Positions 60,560-64,000 of a stretch of DNA of 64,000 nucleotides are shown piece by piece; position 1 is the first letter of the stretch; each line of letters opens with the position of its first letter. The notes beneath the pieces were generated by a model. It was not told the DNA's origin. It saw nothing but the letters and a program-made list of their open reading frames with translations, and searched no databases. Location of the stretch: NCBI GenBank assembly GCA_965657085.1, contig CBFHND010000009.1, positions 60,634-124,633 of the forward strand. The letters run 5' to 3'. A program made the translations under genes and the position numbers. This DNA is from CBFHND01 sp965657085 (GTDB lineage: Bacteria > Pseudomonadota > Alphaproteobacteria > Rhodobacterales > Rhodobacteraceae).

Positions 60560-61686
60560 TGGCCGCCACCTGCCGCTATTTCGACGGCACGACCGGCCTG
60601 CGGCTGGATGTCTGGGCCACGCTGGACGCAGGCGCGGGCGTCCTGCGGCTCAGCCACGAGGACCTGCCGGGCGGGGCGCAGGACTGGAACTTTGACGATC
60701 TGCGCGCGCTGCGGGACCACGCCCGCGATGATCAGGTCATCCTGACCCTCAGCGCGGATCATTCCCCCGACAGCGCCCTGATCGACACCGCGCGGCTTAC
60801 CGTGGACGATCCCGACCTGCTGCGCGATGTGACGCGCCTTGCCCCCAACCTCAACCGCCGCGACGTGGCCAAGGGCACCGCATGGCGCGTGACCAGCCGC
60901 GTGGGCCTTGCGCTGGGGGCCGTGGCGCTGATGCTCTTTGTCATCCTGCCCGCCATGGCCGGAACGCTGGCCCGCATCATCCCCATCGAACGCGAAGTTG
61001 CCTGGGGCAAATCCGTGGTGCGTCAGGTCGAACGGTTCCTCGGCGGGGTCAGCAGCGGGTCACTGGTCTGTTCCACGCCCGAAGGCGATGCCGCGCTGGC
61101 CAAGATGCTGGCCCGGCTGATCGAAGGGGCCGACATCGCCTATGATCTGGACGTGGCCGTGATGGACCACGATATGGTCAACGCCTTTGCCGCACCCGGC
61201 GGGCAAATCGTTCTGGTGCGCGGGCTGATCGAACAGGCGGACAACCCCGAAAGCGTCGCCGCCGTTCTGGGCCACGAAATCGGTCACGTCGAGGCACGCG
61301 ATACCACCCGCGGCGCGCTGCGCGCGGCGGGCTCTGCGGGTCTGCTGGGTCTGGTGCTTGGGGATTTCGCGGGTGGCGGTGTGGCCGTTGCGATGGCCGA
61401 ATTCACGATCAACGCCTCCTACACCCGCGAGGCCGAGGCACTGGCCGATCTCTTTGCGCTCGACATGCTGGACGGGGCGGGGGTCGATGCCACCGGCATG
61501 GCCGATTTCTTTGATCAACTGAATGATATCGAACGCACGATGCCCGATCTGCCGATTTACCTGTCCAGCCACCCCGACACCGGCGACCGTGCCGACGCCG
61601 CCCGCGATTTCGCGGCGGGGCAGGGCGGGACACAACCTGTCCTGACGGACGCGGAATGGGCCGCGCTGCAGTCCATCTGCGGCTAA
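60559..61686 (+). CDS. M48 family metallopeptidase
   Basis: 375 residues. The zinc motif is LGHEIGHVEARD (HExxH) at about residue 235, and the third ligand is in REAEALADLFAL. One transmembrane segment around residues 115-135 (LALGAVALMLFVILPAMAG) separates a beta-rich N-terminal domain (about 110 residues) from the catalytic domain. The N-terminal domain is not one I recognise. M48 members include HtpX, BepA and LoiP-type membrane or periplasmic proteases. Coupled to DUF898. Confidence 0.9.
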   Translation: MAATCRYFDGTTGLRLDVWATLDAGAGVLRLSHEDLPGGAQDWNFDDLRALRDHARDDQVILTLSADHSPDSALIDTARLTVDDPDLLRDVTRLAPNLNRRDVAKGTAWRVTSRVGLALGAVALMLFVILPAMAGTLARIIPIEREVAWGKSVVRQVERFLGGVSSGSLVCSTPEGDAALAKMLARLIEGADIAYDLDVAVMDHDMVNAFAAPGGQIVLVRGLIEQADNPESVAAVLGHEIGHVEARDTTRGALRAAGSAGLLGLVLGDFAGGGVAVAMAEFTINASYTREAEALADLFALDMLDGAGVDATGMADFFDQLNDIERTMPDLPIYLSSHPDTGDRADAARDFAAGQGGTQPVLTDAEWAALQSICG

Positions 61687-61690
61687 GCTC

Positions 61691-63055
61691 TCAGACGGGC
61701 TCGGCTGTCAGCCACACGCCCCCCTCGGGACGGAGCGTCAAGATCATCACCGGCTCCGGATCGCGCCCCTTCACCGGATGAAACCGGAATCGCGACAGCA
61801 TCGTGGCCAGAATGATCACCGCCTCCTGCAAGGCAAAGGACGCGCCGATACAGATGCGCGGCCCATCCCCGAAAGGCAGGTAGGCATAGCGGTCGATGGA
61901 CTTGCGGTCGGCAAAGCGCTCGGGCCGAAAGGCGTCGGCGTCGTCCCACAACAGTTTCGACCGGTTCAGCGCATAGATCGGGATGATCACCGTGTCGCCC
62001 GGCAGAACCTCGCGGCCACACAGTTCGTCGCGCGCCTGCGCGGTGCGCGACACCATGCCCGCAGGCGGGTATAGCCGCAGCGCCTCGTCGATGATCTGGC
62101 GGATATAGGGCAGGTGCTCCACGTCTTCGCCCGTGGCCGCGCGGCCCTGCAACACCTCCTGCGCCTCGGCGCGGGCACGGTCCTGCACGTCTTGGTCAAA
62201 GGCCACAAGGTACAGCGACCACGCCAGCGTCAGCGCCGTGGTCTCGTGTCCCGCCACGATGAACGTCAACAGGTTGTCGCGCAGTTCTGCCGTGCTCATG
62301 GTGCGCCCTGATTTGGGGTCTTCCCCCGCCAACAGCAGGTCCAAAAGGTCCGGCACCCCCTCATGGCCCCGCTGCGCACGGGCATCGATGGCCGCATCAG
62401 CCAGCGCTTTCATCTCCTTCAGTGCCTTGCCGGACATCAGCCGCCCTGGGCGCGGCACCCAGTCCGGCGCGCCCAGAATGTCGAAAAGCGATATCTTGCC
62501 CGCCTCGGCCATGTAGTCGTCGATGGCGTTGTGCACCCCGTCCCGGTCAAAGGTATCGCCCCCCGAAAAGGTCACGTCGGCAATCACGTCAAAGGTGGTC
62601 GTCACCATCTCGTCCAGCATGTTGACCGCCCGTGGCCCGGCGGCGGCCACGCGCTCGGCGGCGCGTTCTGCGGCTGCGGTCATGATCGGGGCAAGGGCCG
62701 CCACGTTGCGGTGCGAAAAGACCGGTGCGGCCGTGCGCCGTTGCCACCGCCAATGCGCGCCTTCCGCAATGAAAAGCGATTCTCCGATGGCCGGGCGCAA
62801 CAGGTTCTTGGTGACCAGCGACTTGGGGTATTGATCCACCCGATCCAACAGCATCTCGCGGATCGCACCGGGGTCCATGACCATATGCCAGCGTTTGCCC
62901 GTCTTGCCCGAAACCATCGGTTGGGTGGTGGCAATCTCGGGAATGATCGAAAGAACATTGCGCCGCGCCTCGCGCAGGCTTTTCCAGATGCCCCAGGGTT
63001 CGCTGACCAATGGCACCCTGACGGGCAGGCGCGGGGGGTGGCTGGTGTCGGGCAT
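61691..63055 (-). CDS. Cytochrome P450
   Basis: 454 residues from the ATG at 63055; the frame is open upstream but lacks P450 features. The I-helix is FIVAGHETTALTLAWSLY, the ExxR motif is in IDEALRLYPPAG, and the heme loop is FGDGPRICIGASFALQEA with the axial cysteine. There is no fused reductase domain, so a ferredoxin and reductase must act in trans. The substrate is unknown; the sequence resembles the CYP102A/CYP153-unrelated general bacterial group. Ends 4 bases after the stop of the M48 gene, convergent. Confidence 0.93.
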   Translation of the reverse strand: MPDTSHPPRLPVRVPLVSEPWGIWKSLREARRNVLSIIPEIATTQPMVSGKTGKRWHMVMDPGAIREMLLDRVDQYPKSLVTKNLLRPAIGESLFIAEGAHWRWQRRTAAPVFSHRNVAALAPIMTAAAERAAERVAAAGPRAVNMLDEMVTTTFDVIADVTFSGGDTFDRDGVHNAIDDYMAEAGKISLFDILGAPDWVPRPGRLMSGKALKEMKALADAAIDARAQRGHEGVPDLLDLLLAGEDPKSGRTMSTAELRDNLLTFIVAGHETTALTLAWSLYLVAFDQDVQDRARAEAQEVLQGRAATGEDVEHLPYIRQIIDEALRLYPPAGMVSRTAQARDELCGREVLPGDTVIIPIYALNRSKLLWDDADAFRPERFADRKSIDRYAYLPFGDGPRICIGASFALQEAVIILATMLSRFRFHPVKGRDPEPVMILTLRPEGGVWLTAEPV

Positions 63056-63179
63056 AACGCTCTCCTGTATTATGACAATGATATATGTGCAGCACTCGCC
63101 ACGGCAATCGTGTGCGGCCAATTGCGCCCGTGGGCGCGCTGGGCTAGGCACATGCAAACGAACCTAGGGGCTTGTGTTT

Positions 63180-63752
63180 ATGTTGCGCTGGATGTTTGCG
63201 GTCTTGATGTTGGGTACGCTTGGCGCTTGTGGTGGTGCCGGCGATCTGGATGAGGCCCCCGTGCCACTGGGCGATTTCAACCTGCAACACAACATCGTCG
63301 TCGCCCCCAAGGCCCAGAAGGGCCCGCTCAGCCGCGATGCCACCGAAGAACAACTGACCAGCACCATGAAGGCAGCGATTGCCGACCGCTTCGACCGCTA
63401 CCAGGGGCAAAGCAACTACCACTTCGGCATTTCCGTCGAAGGCTATGTGCTGGCCGCCCCCGGTGTGCCGCTGATCCTGTCGCCCAAATCCATCCTCATC
63501 ATCAACCTTACCGTCTGGGACGATGCGGCAGGCAAGAAACTCAACGACAAGCCGCATACCATCACCGTGCTTGAAACGTTCGGCAGCGGCACGCTGGTCG
63601 GTTCGGGCTACACGCTGTCGGCCGAAGAACAGCTGGTGCAGTTGTCGCAGAACGCCGCCAAGGCCGTGGAACGCTACCTCGTTCAGCAGATGGAGGCCGA
63701 GGGCTGGTTCAAAACCGAGACCACCGAAACCGCGCAGGTCGCCGCGGAATAG
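63180..63752 (+). CDS. Hypothetical lipoprotein
   Basis: 190 residues. Signal peptide with lipobox LGACG, so the mature N-terminus should be a lipidated cysteine. The mature part is soluble, with a central GISVEGYVLAAPGVPLILSPKS segment and an LSxxAAKAVERYLVQQM helix near the end. The start is the ATG at 63180; a GTG at 63174 is possible. Divergent from the P450 gene. No family is recognised with confidence. Confidence 0.75.
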   Translation: MLRWMFAVLMLGTLGACGGAGDLDEAPVPLGDFNLQHNIVVAPKAQKGPLSRDATEEQLTSTMKAAIADRFDRYQGQSNYHFGISVEGYVLAAPGVPLILSPKSILIINLTVWDDAAGKKLNDKPHTITVLETFGSGTLVGSGYTLSAEEQLVQLSQNAAKAVERYLVQQMEAEGWFKTETTETAQVAAE

Positions 63753-63857
63753 ACATTGCGTGCATCTGACGCTTGATTTTCCTGCCAGATGCCAATAAAT
63801 GCCGCGCGGAATGCATCCGGGTCTTGATGACCCCATTAAATCAAAAGGGCGCCGAAG

Positions 63858-64000
63858 ATGGCTAAGGAAAAGTTTGAACGCAATAAACCGCACGTGAACA
63901 TCGGCACGATTGGTCACGTTGACCACGGCAAGACGACGCTGACGGCTGCGATCACGAAGTATTTTGGCGATTTTCAGGCGTATGACCAGATTGACGGCGC
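63858..64000 (+). CDS. tuf: Elongation factor Tu, 3' truncated by the window
   Basis: Only the first 47 codons are in the window. MAKEKFERNKPHVNIGTIGH and the P-loop GHVDHGKTTLTAA are unmistakable. EF-Tu delivers aminoacyl-tRNA to the ribosome. GGCGCCGAAG precedes the ATG. The remaining 350 residues lie beyond the end. Confidence 0.97.
   Translation, partial: MAKEKFERNKPHVNIGTIGHVDHGKTTLTAAITKYFGDFQAYDQIDG

Overview
The window looks like a chromosomal segment of a marine alphaproteobacterium of the Roseobacter group (Rhodobacteraceae). This rests on the GC-rich codon use, a heterotetrameric sarcosine oxidase operon in the order B-D-A-G, an alphaproteobacterial-type glutamate-cysteine ligase, a RpoD with an acidic insert, and the order nrdR-ribD ... 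ribE ... ribB-ribH-nusB. No species is claimed.

Layout. 1-5.7 kb: the end of a beta-hydroxyacid dehydrogenase, a membrane protein, three overlapping minus-strand TadE/TadG pseudopilin-like genes and a glutamate dehydrogenase. 5.8-10.9 kb: soxBDAG. 10.9-15.8 kb: a small exported protein, dnaG (C-terminal third of foreign-looking composition), rpoD behind a cluster of GANTC sites, and a DCC-family protein. 16-17.8 kb: three tandem secreted paralogues and a YjbQ protein. 17.9-28.3 kb: nrdR and the riboflavin genes, split by a minus-strand capsule export block (kpsC, wza/kpsD-like, kpsS) and by a DUF1330/LysR pair, ending in nusB. 28.3-38.2 kb: oxidoreductases, an M20/M24 hydrolase pair, a transporter, a CoxG-like protein, an ABC-2 exporter, an S49 peptidase, a cation exchanger and a pteridine-reductase-like SDR. 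38.2-43 kb: an AT-rich intergenic region with nested inverted repeats, then uvrC, a serine hydrolase, pgsA, moaD and moaE. 43-49.1 kb: a minus-strand ubiA/OmpA/coiled-coil group, rsmE, a GC-rich intergenic repeat and gshA. 49.1-50.6 kb: a GbsR-type regulator and two membrane proteins sharing a palindromic motif.

50.6-54.3 kb is a lower-GC, scarred accessory island. It holds two decayed IS3-family elements, a possible fragment of another transposase, a truncated tyrosine recombinase, and a small intact-looking mercury module (merR divergent from merT-merF and a Cys-rich protein) that lacks merA and merP. 54.3-64 kb returns to core genes: PduO-type cobalamin adenosyltransferase, a HIG1-like protein, an SDR, an SH3 protein, parC, a DUF898 membrane protein translationally linked to an M48 peptidase, a cytochrome P450, a lipoprotein and the start of tuf.

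The observations most worth checking are the nested inverted repeats between the SDR and uvrC, the compositional break inside dnaG, the GANTC cluster before rpoD, the trio of WCAA-motif secreted proteins, the shared GbsR-region palindrome, and the truncated mer module.
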